From Viridibacillus sp050279675 (GTDB lineage Bacteria > Bacillota > Bacilli > Bacillales_A > Planococcaceae), in the NCBI RefSeq assembly GCF_050279675.1, contig NZ_JBNNUK010000003.1:253791-317790 (forward strand): a stretch of 64,000 nt of DNA, given 5' to 3'. Positions 26,893-34,844 of this stretch are shown here, one piece after another. Made by a program: the position numbers and the translations under genes. The first letter of the stretch is position 1. Every line of letters starts with the position of its first letter. The notes under the pieces are model-generated. The model was given only the letters and a program-made list of their open reading frames with translations. It had not been told where the DNA came from and did no database searches.

Positions 26893-27960
26893 ATGCCAAA
26901 AATCCATGCAGTTAGTACATATAATCCACCTTTTACATTAGTACAATCTCAGGCTGAGCATTTTGTTCGCACTCTTTTTTCGAAAAAAATAACTCAACTA
27001 GAGCGTTACTTGCGTGTTTTTGAAAATGGTGAGATTCTTAATCGCCATCTTACTATGCCAATTGATTGGTATAAACAAGATCACGATTTCGCCGAACGTA
27101 ACCGACTTTATATTGAACACGCTGTCTCTTTTGGCGTTACCGCTATTGAGAGCTGTTTAGAAAAAGCTGGCGGTGTCAGTACGAAGGATATTGATGCCAT
27201 TGTATTCATCTCAAGTACTGGCATTTCAACACCAAGTATTGATGCTCGAATTATGAACAAACTTCCTTTTTCTGAACATGTTGTACGGATTCCTATTTGG
27301 GGACTAGGTTGTGGCGGTGGTGCCGCAGGAATTAGTCGGGCTAATGACTACTGTATTGCCCACCCTGCTTCAAAAGTTTTAGTACTATGTGTTGAGCTTT
27401 GTAGCCTCACTTTCCAAGCGAATGATATAACTAAAAGTAACCTTATAGGCACATCGCTTTTTGGAGATGGTGTTGCTTGTGCGCTCATTTGTGGGGATGC
27501 TGTCATGGCATCTTCTCGCCAGCCATTACCTGCAATTAAAGCTACTGCTTCCAAATGGCTTCCAAACTCAGAGGATGTCATGGGATGGGCTGTTGAAAAT
27601 ACAGGCTTTCATGTCATATTCGCCAAAAGTATCCCTAGTGTTATCGAAAATTGGCTAGCCCCTTTTGTAGAAGAATTTTTACAAGCTAACAAAACAGGGC
27701 TTTCAAACCTCAATCATTTTGTAGCACATCCGGGTGGAAAAAAAGTATTAGCTGCTTATGAAACGGCTCTTCGAATAGATTCAAAATTACTTACACCAAG
27801 TAAAACCATACTACAAGATCATGGCAATATGTCTTCTCCTACTGTTTTATATGTATTAGCAAAGACGATGACAGAGTATGCTAATAAAGGAGATATTGGC
27901 TTAATGGCCGCTTTAGGACCTGGTTTTAGTGGAGAACTATTACTCTTAGAATGGAAGTGA
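26893..27960 (+). CDS. bpsA: Type III polyketide synthase (BpsA/chalcone synthase-like)
   Basis: A 355-residue homodimeric ketosynthase that extends acyl-CoA starters with malonyl-CoA, without an acyl carrier protein, to give alkylpyrones or related products. The catalytic triad is visible: Cys140 in G-L-G-C-G-G-G, His279 in F-V-A-H-P-G-G, and Asn312 in D-H-G-N-M-S-S-P. Length is standard for the family. In B. subtilis the orthologue BpsA makes triketide pyrones that the neighbouring methyltransferase BpsB modifies. The same pair occurs here with a 4-base gap. AAGGAG lies 6 bases before the ATG. Confidence 0.92.
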   Translation: MPKIHAVSTYNPPFTLVQSQAEHFVRTLFSKKITQLERYLRVFENGEILNRHLTMPIDWYKQDHDFAERNRLYIEHAVSFGVTAIESCLEKAGGVSTKDIDAIVFISSTGISTPSIDARIMNKLPFSEHVVRIPIWGLGCGGGAAGISRANDYCIAHPASKVLVLCVELCSLTFQANDITKSNLIGTSLFGDGVACALICGDAVMASSRQPLPAIKATASKWLPNSEDVMGWAVENTGFHVIFAKSIPSVIENWLAPFVEEFLQANKTGLSNLNHFVAHPGGKKVLAAYETALRIDSKLLTPSKTILQDHGNMSSPTVLYVLAKTMTEYANKGDIGLMAALGPGFSGELLLLEWK

Positions 27961-27964
27961 TGAC

Positions 27965-28504
27965 TTGCTATTTTCTATCGTCTTCATACTAATTTGTTTA
28001 CAACGCTTAGGAGAATTAATGGTTGCAAGGTCAAATGAGCGCTACCAAAAAAAACAGGGGGCTATTGAAGCTGGACAGGGGCACTATCCACTCGTCGTGA
28101 TATTGCATACTCTCTTTTTATTTAGCTTACTTGTTGAATATTTATGGTTCAAACCTCCACTGAGCCCACTATGGCCTTATCTGTTAATTGCCTTCATCAC
28201 GCTACAATTTGCACGTGTTTGGGCGATTCAATCACTTGGTCGTTTTTGGAATACGAAAATCATTATTTTGCCCGGAGCCAAACTAGTAAAGCGAGGGCCA
28301 TATAAATGGATGCCACATCCAAATTACGCCATTGTCGCTCTCGAAATTGCTATTATACCTCTTATTTTCCAAGCATATTTCACTGCTATTATTTTTACGT
28401 TGCTTAATTTTGGGATGATGCTTATACGTATTCCGATAGAAGAAGAAGCACTTTCACAATATAGCAATCATCCTTCTAATGAACCTGATAAAATTTCCAG
28501 TTAA
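27965..28504 (+). CDS. bpsB: Isoprenylcysteine carboxyl methyltransferase family protein (BpsB/YpbQ-like)
   Basis: A 179-residue membrane methyltransferase of the ICMT family. Four to five hydrophobic helices are followed by the SAM-binding signature R-G-P-Y-K-W-M-P-H-P-N-Y and the C-terminal R-I-P-I-E-E-E-A-L segment, which is characteristic of the family. Paired with a type III polyketide synthase, it most likely O-methylates the alkylpyrone product, as reported for B. subtilis BpsB. The start is a TTG only 4 bases after the upstream stop, consistent with translational coupling. A strong terminator follows. Confidence 0.88.
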   Translation: MLFSIVFILICLQRLGELMVARSNERYQKKQGAIEAGQGHYPLVVILHTLFLFSLLVEYLWFKPPLSPLWPYLLIAFITLQFARVWAIQSLGRFWNTKIIILPGAKLVKRGPYKWMPHPNYAIVALEIAIIPLIFQAYFTAIIFTLLNFGMMLIRIPIEEEALSQYSNHPSNEPDKISS

Positions 28505-28507
28505 AAT

Positions 28508-28553
28508 AAATAACCTCTACTTAGCTAAATTTGCTAAGTAGAGGTTATTTTTA
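28508..28553. terminator. Bidirectional terminator
   Basis: Perfect arms AATAACCTCTACTTAGC / GCTAAGTAGAGGTTATT between the convergent methyltransferase and oxidoreductase genes; the stop of the latter abuts it. Confidence 0.88.
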
Positions 28554-29552
28554 AATTATTTCCTTTGCAATTAGTTCAAAGGATTTTAATTTGTCTTCAA
28601 AATTATAAGCAATCGTTACAAGCATCACTTCTTCTGCTTGGTATACTTCAGCTAAGTTTTCAATTTGCTCTTTTACTTGTTGAGGGTTTCCTACAACTAA
28701 TCTTTTACGGAATTCCTCAATACTTTGCAAATCATAGATTGTATATGGATAATTCATAGCTGTTTCAATAGATGGTGTTCCATCTGATGGCTTACCTTGT
28801 ACTAAACGGAGCATAGCCAGTTCCTTTGAAGATGCAATTTTCTTAGCATCTTCTTCAGTCTCTGCACATACAACAAAGACGGCAACTGCTTGCTTTGGCT
28901 GTTGCAAATATTGAGATGGTTTAAAGCGGTCTCTATATGCCTTGGCATAAGAAGGGCCCCCATCACCATTAATAAATTGAGCGAACATATAAGGCAAGCC
29001 TTTTTCCGCTGCTAAATATGCTGAATTAGCACTTGAACCAAGCATCCAAACAGGTGGAGCGCTATTGGTCACTGGCGTTGCTTTTAAGCCTTGGAATTGA
29101 TGACCTTCTGGTACTGCATCATGCAAATACATAAGTAAATCATCAATCTGGTTAGTGAACTGATTGACATCACGAAAGTTTCCATCATGTAAAGCATGGG
29201 TTGCACGTGGCATTCCACCTGGTGCTCTTCCCATCCCTGCATCTATACGCCCTGGGTATAGGGCTTCCAATAACTTAAAATTCTCTGCAACTTTATATGC
29301 TGAGTAATGTGGTAGCATTACACCACCTGATCCAATGCGAATACTCCTAGTTGCTGATGCTAAATGAGATATTAGTATTTCAGGCGATGAACCCGCTAAA
29401 GTTGTTGTATCATGATGTTCTGAAACCCAGAATCTTGAATATCCCCATTCTTCTGCCCTCTGTGCTAAAATAGTTGTTTGTCGCAATGCCTCGACAGCAT
29501 TGGAACCTTCAGAGATGGATGACTGGTCTAATATACTTAATCGAATGTCCAA
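28551..29552 (-). CDS. LLM-class (luciferase-like) flavin-dependent oxidoreductase
   Basis: A 333-residue bacterial-luciferase-fold monooxygenase using FMNH2 or F420. The N-terminus R-L-S-I-L-D-Q-S-S-I-S-E-G and the segment R-F-W-V-S-E-H-H-D near residue 41 are typical of the MsnO8-type subfamily. G-S-G-G-V-M-L-P-H-Y-S near 74 and G-R-I-D-A-G-M-G-R-A-P-G near 100 follow. The start is a TTG with GGAGGCG at 7-base spacing, and no nearby ATG fits. It is a single gene. The natural substrate of this subfamily is unknown. Confidence 0.87.
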   Translation of the reverse strand: MDIRLSILDQSSISEGSNAVEALRQTTILAQRAEEWGYSRFWVSEHHDTTTLAGSSPEILISHLASATRSIRIGSGGVMLPHYSAYKVAENFKLLEALYPGRIDAGMGRAPGGMPRATHALHDGNFRDVNQFTNQIDDLLMYLHDAVPEGHQFQGLKATPVTNSAPPVWMLGSSANSAYLAAEKGLPYMFAQFINGDGGPSYAKAYRDRFKPSQYLQQPKQAVAVFVVCAETEEDAKKIASSKELAMLRLVQGKPSDGTPSIETAMNYPYTIYDLQSIEEFRKRLVVGNPQQVKEQIENLAEVYQAEEVMLVTIAYNFEDKLKSFELIAKEII

Positions 29553-29670
29553 AAAATCGCCTCCTAGCTAAAGAGTACCGAAACTTATAAATTTACACCA
29601 ATAAAAAGTATTAAGGGTATTTGAGTTACACTTAGTACTTAAACTTTTTTGTTTTAATTGTATGTAAACT

Positions 29671-29718
29671 AAAAAAGCGCCCCTTATGTCATTGTCAGAC
29701 TAAGAGACGCTCTATTTT
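29671..29718 (-). terminator. Terminator of the alanine symporter gene
   Basis: On the minus strand an AGCGTCTCTTA / TAAGGGGCGCT stem (two G-U pairs) is followed by six T residues, about 80 bases after the stop. Confidence 0.7.
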
Positions 29719-29795
29719 ATTGTAAAACTTTACTATTTTAATATGAATACAAAATTTCATTATCGTACAAATCGATTCAAATATCAGTTAAATAC

Positions 29796-31250
29796 TTATT
29801 TTCTTTCTTTATTTCTTTGTTCCCAGAATTCAGCATTTTTGATTCCTAATTTGACTGGATCAAATTGTGGATCAATACCTTGCTTTTTCTGCATTTCATA
29901 ATCTTTTAATGCAATAAGCGTTGGTTTCACCAAGAATAATAGCGCTATGATGTTTACCCAAACCATTAGTCCCAGACCAATGTCACCTAAAATCCAAGCT
30001 AAATCCGATGTTCGAACGGCACCATAGAAAGTCGTAGCAATAATAATAATTTGCACGACACGTATGCCGACTTTCTGCCGCTTCCCTTCAAACATATAAG
30101 CAATATTCGTTTCAGCAATGTAATAATAAGCCATTGTCGTTGTAAAAGCAAAAAAGAATAATGCAATAGCAACAAAACCCGATCCTATCCCAGCACTCGG
30201 GAATGCACTATCGACAGCAGCTTGAGTATAGGCTGTCCCTGCGATAATACCTGGTGCGTTTTCAACTAAATATTCACCTTTACCATCATCTAATTGGACA
30301 TTATACATACCTGAGAATAGAATCATAAATGCTGTTGCCGTACAAACTAAAAATACAGCTAAGTATACAGAAGCCGTTTGTACTAGACCTTGTTTTACCG
30401 GGTGAGATACCTCAGCAGCAGCAGCTGGGTGTGGCCCCGTACCTTGTCCAGCTTCACTTGCATAAACACCACGTTTTACTCCCCACGCTATTGCTGCACC
30501 GATCATCCCACCAAAAGTAGAATCTAGACCGAACGCACTTCGAATAATTAAAGAAAATACTTCAGGTACCTTTTCAATATTAATTACAATAATAATAGCT
30601 GCGACAAGAAGATATCCTAACGCCATAAACGGTACGATAAAAGAAGCTACTGAAGCTATACGTTTTACGCCACCTAAAATAATTGCACCTAAAATAACAC
30701 AAACTACTAAACCTGAAATCCAATGCTCTATGCCAAATGCAGTATACATCGAGTCAGCAATAGCATTTGATTGTACGGTTGGTTGTAAAAATGCCATTGC
30801 CACAACTGCTGCTACAGCAAAAATCATCCCTAACCAACGTTTCCCTGTACTTTTCTCGATATAAAATGCAGGACCACCTCGATAAACACCGTTTCTTTTC
30901 TCTTTATATATTTGTGCTAACGTTGATTCTACATAAGCGGTTGCAGATCCTATGAAGGCAATTACCCACATCCAGAAAATTGCACCCGGCCCTCCAAATG
31001 CAATTGCAGTAGCAGTACCTGCAATATTACCCGTCCCAACACGACCAGATAACGCCATAGATAATGCTTGGAAAGAGGATACACCTGCTTCAGATTCTTT
31101 ACCACTGAAGATTTGTTTAAACATGTCTTTCAATAAACGGACTTGCACACCTTTTGTTAATATAGTAAATAATAATCCGACTAGTAAAATACCGTAGATC
31201 ATCCACGGTCCCCATAAAATTTCATATACACTGGTAATAATGGCTTCCAT
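29796..31250 (-). CDS. alsT: Sodium:alanine/glycine symporter (AGCS family, AlsT-like)
   Basis: A 484-residue AGCS-family permease that co-transports alanine or glycine with sodium. The family signature G-R-V-G-T-G-N-I-A-G-T-A-T-A near residue 69 carries the sodium/substrate-binding unwound helix. G-G-P-A-F-Y-I-E near 125 and a downstream G-V-Y-A-S-E-A-G-Q-G-T segment near 265 are also diagnostic. About eleven hydrophobic helices are visible. GGGGGA precedes the ATG. Single gene with its own terminator; no glycine riboswitch was found in the 200-base leader. Confidence 0.92.
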   Translation of the reverse strand: MEAIITSVYEILWGPWMIYGILLVGLLFTILTKGVQVRLLKDMFKQIFSGKESEAGVSSFQALSMALSGRVGTGNIAGTATAIAFGGPGAIFWMWVIAFIGSATAYVESTLAQIYKEKRNGVYRGGPAFYIEKSTGKRWLGMIFAVAAVVAMAFLQPTVQSNAIADSMYTAFGIEHWISGLVVCVILGAIILGGVKRIASVASFIVPFMALGYLLVAAIIIVINIEKVPEVFSLIIRSAFGLDSTFGGMIGAAIAWGVKRGVYASEAGQGTGPHPAAAAEVSHPVKQGLVQTASVYLAVFLVCTATAFMILFSGMYNVQLDDGKGEYLVENAPGIIAGTAYTQAAVDSAFPSAGIGSGFVAIALFFFAFTTTMAYYYIAETNIAYMFEGKRQKVGIRVVQIIIIATTFYGAVRTSDLAWILGDIGLGLMVWVNIIALLFLVKPTLIALKDYEMQKKQGIDPQFDPVKLGIKNAEFWEQRNKERK

Positions 31251-31424
31251 CTATTGTCCCCCATTGATCATAATAAATTATTCCAATAATAATATATTTT
31301 GCCAGTTTCAAATAAAGGAAAAATTCATTCTATTGAAATAGCAATTGTTATGTATTATATATCAAAACCATAAAATTTGAAATATCCCTCATGTGTTATA
31401 TGACAATTGAAATCGGTTACAAAT

Positions 31425-31454
31425 AAAAAAGACGGAATTTTGTAAAATTCCGTC
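31425..31454 (-). terminator. Terminator of the YtpA-like gene
   Basis: Perfect 10-bp stem GACGGAATTT / AAATTCCGTC followed by six T residues on the minus strand. Confidence 0.88.
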
Positions 31455-31459
31455 AAATC

Positions 31460-32257
31460 TTAAATAATATATCCAACTGATTTTAATGTATTAAAGATAA
31501 AACTTTCCATATATGCATAAATATCTTCGCGTTCAGGTTCTTGGAACAAATCATGATAACAGGATTTCCATTCCTTATATTGATACTCTGATAAACTTTG
31601 TTGTCCTAGCCACTTTTTACTATACGCTACATCCGCTATTTTATCGTTGCCACCAGTCATTAATAAAATCGGGATATTTGGAAATACCGTTTGTTGTGAT
31701 ATACCTTTCATAAAACTATGAAGTTCACGATACCAATTGACAGTAATGACATCATTATAGTAAATATCATCTTTTTCCTCTTTATAAAATTCATAGCTTC
31801 TCGTTAAGTGTTTTATGTTGATTTCATGATTGATTTTCAGATTTCCAGTCAGTTTACTTAGACCTGTTAAAGCATTTGATAATTTTGATGGTTGGTGTTT
31901 TAAATGCATCCAAGGTGACGTTAATATCACACCTGTACATTCGTACTTGAATTTTTCAACAACATGGATTCCTAAAATAGCTCCTAAACCATGTCCCACT
32001 ACAAATACAGGCAAGTTATATGTTAAAGCTGCTTGCATTAGTTGTTTAACGAATGTTTCGTAACTTTTAAATGCTTCACTATGCACACGTTTATGTCTAC
32101 TTTCCTCGCCATGTCCAGGTAAATCTCCTGAAATAACATGAATACCAGACGTTCTTAAATTTTCGATTAGCCATGCATAGCGACGATGATGTTCGTATGC
32201 ACTATGTATAATTACAGCGACAGCTCTTGCTTGGCCATCCGTTTCCCATTTCCACAT
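31460..32257 (-). CDS. ytpA: YtpA-like alpha/beta hydrolase lacking the nucleophilic serine
   Basis: A 265-residue protein of the monoacylglycerol-lipase/lysophospholipase group. B. subtilis YtpA, found at the same position beside ytoA, is the phospholipase linked to bacilysocin synthesis. The oxyanion strand and cap are conserved, and a family Asp (G-G-N-D-K) and His (C-Y-H-D-L-F-Q-E) are present. The nucleophile elbow, normally G-H-S-M-G, is G-H-G-L-G at residues 88-92, with glycine (codon 31988-31990, GGT) replacing serine. Unless another residue substitutes, the protein should be inactive as a serine hydrolase. The frame is otherwise intact, with a good ribosome site and terminator. Confidence 0.82.
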   Translation of the reverse strand: MWKWETDGQARAVAVIIHSAYEHHRRYAWLIENLRTSGIHVISGDLPGHGEESRHKRVHSEAFKSYETFVKQLMQAALTYNLPVFVVGHGLGAILGIHVVEKFKYECTGVILTSPWMHLKHQPSKLSNALTGLSKLTGNLKINHEINIKHLTRSYEFYKEEKDDIYYNDVITVNWYRELHSFMKGISQQTVFPNIPILLMTGGNDKIADVAYSKKWLGQQSLSEYQYKEWKSCYHDLFQEPEREDIYAYMESFIFNTLKSVGYII

Positions 32258-32380
32258 TACTCTCTCACCTCATAAATTCCTCTTTATATATTTTAACGTA
32301 TTATGACTATTTCAGTTCCATTCATTGCTTCCTTTTGTTACGATAATAATACATAATAACTTGAAATGAGGCGTTTTTCG

Positions 32381-32893
32381 ATGATTTATCCATTTAGAGA
32401 CAAAAAACCATCTATTGACCCATCCGTTTTTATCGGTGATAACGTAATTATCACTGGCGATGTTACTATCGGACCTGATTCTTCTATTTTTTACAATACA
32501 GTTATTCGAGGAGATGTTTCGCCTACGATCATTGGACGTAAAGTGAATATCCAAGATTTATGTTGTTTACATCAAAGTCCTGCTTATCCACTTATTTTAG
32601 AAGACGATGTGACAATTGGACATCAAGTAACATTACATAGCTGTACTGTAAAAAAGGGCGCTCTAGTCGGGATGGCTTCAATTATTCTAGATGGTGCTGA
32701 AATTGGTGAAGGTGCATTTATAGGTGCCGGCAGTCTCGTTTCACAAGGCAAGAAAATTCCTCCAAACACATTAGCATTTGGACGCCCTGCAAAAGTTATT
32801 AGAGAGTTAACAGAGGAAGATAAAAAAGATATGGATCGTATTGTCAACGAGTATTACGAAAAAGGACAATATTATAAATCACTTCAAAAATAA
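32381..32893 (+). CDS. ytoA: Gamma-class carbonic anhydrase family protein (YtoA)
   Basis: A 170-residue left-handed beta-helix protein built from hexapeptide repeats (V-I-I-T-G-D-V-T-I-G and similar). Three histidines in the metal-site pattern of gamma-carbonic anhydrases are visible: L-H-Q-S, I-G-H-Q-V and L-H-S-C. It is probably a trimer with interfacial zinc or iron. Catalytic activity of Bacillus YtoA-type proteins is not certain. The frame extends to an ATG at 32366 without a ribosome site; GAGG at 7-9 bases supports 32381. It is divergent from ytpA, as in B. subtilis. Confidence 0.88.
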   Translation: MIYPFRDKKPSIDPSVFIGDNVIITGDVTIGPDSSIFYNTVIRGDVSPTIIGRKVNIQDLCCLHQSPAYPLILEDDVTIGHQVTLHSCTVKKGALVGMASIILDGAEIGEGAFIGAGSLVSQGKKIPPNTLAFGRPAKVIRELTEEDKKDMDRIVNEYYEKGQYYKSLQK

Positions 32894-32906
32894 TTCGATC
32901 AAGATG

Positions 32907-32946
32907 CCTGAGTATCGTTTTTCAAACGATTACTCAGGTTTTTTTA
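32907..32946 (+). terminator. ytoA terminator
   Basis: Stem CCTGAGTA-TCGTTT / AAACGA-TTACTCAGG with a 3-base loop and seven T residues. Confidence 0.87.
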
Positions 32947-32980
32947 ATCTCTAACTATGAGTTTCTTCTATAATAAAACA

Positions 32981-33042
32981 AAAAATATCCCGAACTACAA
33001 TGATTACTTAAATAATCAACATGTAACTCGGGATATTTTATG
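32981..33042 (-). terminator. metK terminator
   Basis: Outer arms AAAATATCCCGA and TCGGGATATTTT enclose about 35 bases that also fold (AATCAT / ATGATT class pairs). A T run follows on the minus strand. Confidence 0.65.
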
Positions 33043-33065
33043 TTATTGCGATTTTCTAGGTTGAA

Positions 33066-34262
33066 TTAAAGTCCCGCTTTTTCTTTTAAAACGGCAGCTT
33101 TATCAGTAGCTTCCCAAGGAACATTCAAATCTGTACGGCCGAAGTGACCATAAGCAGCTGTTTGTTTATAGATTGGACGACGTAGATCAAGCATTTTAAT
33201 AATACCAGCTGGGCGTAAATCAAATAATTCACGAACCCATTCAACTAAATCTGCTTCGTTTACTTTACCAGTACCGAAAGTATCAATTGCAATTGAAACT
33301 GGTTGTGCAACACCAATTGCATAAGCCAGTTGTACTTCACAACGCTCAGCAAGTTCAGCTGCTACGATATTTTTTGCAACATATCGCGCTGCATAAGCTG
33401 CAGAACGGTCAACCTTAGTCGCATCCTTACCAGAGAAAGCACCGCCACCATGACGAGCATATCCACCATAAGTATCTACGATAATTTTGCGTCCCGTTAA
33501 GCCTGCATCACCTTTTGGTCCACCAATTACAAAACGACCAGTTGGGTTGATGAAGTATTTTGTTTTTTCATCTAGTAATTCAGTAGGTACAACTGGAGCA
33601 ATTACACGTGCTTGTAAATCCTCTTTAATTTGCTCTAATGTTACTTCTGGATCATGTTGAGTTGAAATAACAATTGTATCCACACGAACTGGACGATTAT
33701 TTTCATCATATTCGATTGTTACTTGTGTTTTACCATCTGGACGTAAATAATCTAACTCTTTTGTTTTACGAACTTCAGTTAAACGTCGTGCTAATTTATG
33801 TGCCAAGCTAATAGGTAAAGGCATTAACTCAGGTGTCTCGTTACATGCGTATCCGAACATTAAACCTTGGTCACCTGCACCAATTGCTTCAATATCTTCA
33901 TCTGTCATTGAACCTTCACGTGCTTCAAGTGCTTGGTCAACGCCCAATGCGATATCAGCTGATTGCTCACCGATTGCCGTTAAAACAGCTACGTTTTCGC
34001 CATCAAAGCCATATTTACCACGTGTATAGCCGATTTCCTTTACCGTTTCACGAACGATTTTAGGAATATCAACATAAGTTGATGTTGTAATTTCTCCAGC
34101 TACTAATACAAGACCAGTTGTTACTGTAGTTTCACATGCTACACGTGCATTCGGGTCTTTTGAAACGATTTCATCTAAAATGGCATCCGAAATTTGATCA
34201 CAAATTTTATCTGGATGTCCTTCTGTTACACTCTCTGATGTAAACAGTCGACGGTTTGTCAT
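33066..34262 (-). CDS. metK: S-adenosylmethionine synthetase
   Basis: A 398-residue enzyme making SAM from methionine and ATP. Visible motifs include G-H-P-D-K-I-C-D-Q at the N-terminus, the hexapeptide-like G-A-G-D-Q-G near residue 113, and the glycine-rich G-G-G-A-F-S-G-K-D near 262. The open frame extends upstream to 34415, but TAGGAGG 8 bases before the ATG at 34262 and the conserved N-terminus MTNRRLFTSESVTEG fix the start. It is regulated by a SAM-I riboswitch and is divergent from pckA, as in B. subtilis. Confidence 0.97.
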   Translation of the reverse strand: MTNRRLFTSESVTEGHPDKICDQISDAILDEIVSKDPNARVACETTVTTGLVLVAGEITTSTYVDIPKIVRETVKEIGYTRGKYGFDGENVAVLTAIGEQSADIALGVDQALEAREGSMTDEDIEAIGAGDQGLMFGYACNETPELMPLPISLAHKLARRLTEVRKTKELDYLRPDGKTQVTIEYDENNRPVRVDTIVISTQHDPEVTLEQIKEDLQARVIAPVVPTELLDEKTKYFINPTGRFVIGGPKGDAGLTGRKIIVDTYGGYARHGGGAFSGKDATKVDRSAAYAARYVAKNIVAAELAERCEVQLAYAIGVAQPVSIAIDTFGTGKVNEADLVEWVRELFDLRPAGIIKMLDLRRPIYKQTAAYGHFGRTDLNVPWEATDKAAVLKEKAGL

Positions 34263-34462
34263 TTGGTTTCCTCCTATTATCTGCGAGATTGCCTCGGAAA
34301 TGATACGGTACTCATTACCCATGTTAGTTCTTTCCAGTAGGATTGAACGCCAAGCCGTTGCTGCTTTTAACACGAGGATTCTAGAAAGTGCCACTATATA
34401 TAAATAGAACCGCATAAATTACATATACTAATCAAAAATTTAGGAATTGGTCTATTTTAAAT

Positions 34463-34643
34463 AAAAAAACCCTTCCCCCATTATTACTAATGAGTGGAAG
34501 GGAATAATTCATAAGCACCTTTCACTCTTATCGTTCAAGGATTAAATCCTTGCATCAGATTAAGCACCAGCGCATCACATAAAATCACAATGCAGGTTGC
34601 CGGGTTTCATAGGGCCTGACCCTCCACCAGCTCGGGATAAGAG
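34463..34643 (-). promoter_or_regulatory. SAM-I (S-box) riboswitch with terminator upstream of metK
   Basis: The aptamer spans about 34643 down to 34525 on the minus strand. P1 strands are CTCTTATC and GATAAGAG, the core contains GAGGGTCAGGCCC and the K-turn region, and CCCGGCAACCTGC is followed by the P3/P4 stems. A terminator with CCCTTCC / GGAAGGG arms and a T run lies at 34463-34503. SAM binding would favour termination and lower metK expression. Confidence 0.95.
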
Positions 34644-34765
34644 TATCCGTTCAATTTCCCATATTAGAACATTATAACTTAGTTGTCAACCTCTTTTTCA
34701 TTTCTAAAAAAAAGTACAACTTTCATAAAAATTATATGGTAATTAGTATAGATTAATTAACTAAA

Positions 34766-34776
34766 TGTGTTATACT
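34766..34776 (+). promoter_or_regulatory. Putative CcpN operator over the pckA -10 box
   Basis: TGTGTTATACT matches every position of the CcpN consensus TRTGHYATAYW, and it overlaps a TATACT -10 box at 34771-34776. In B. subtilis CcpN represses pckA (and gapB) under glycolytic conditions from sites at the promoter. Assignment here rests on motif and gene context. Confidence 0.6.
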
Positions 34777-34844
34777 AATTTCCGAAATGAATTATAAATC
34801 CCCTCTAATAGAGGAATAATATAAAAAGGATGGTACGTAAAACG

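Noticed and set aside
31251..31459. Possible glycine riboswitch before the alanine/glycine symporter
   Set aside because: No tandem glycine aptamer signature was seen in the leader.
34263..34415. N-terminal extension of metK by 51 codons
   Set aside because: It runs through the ribosome site and leader downstream of the SAM riboswitch, and homologues start at MTNRRLF.
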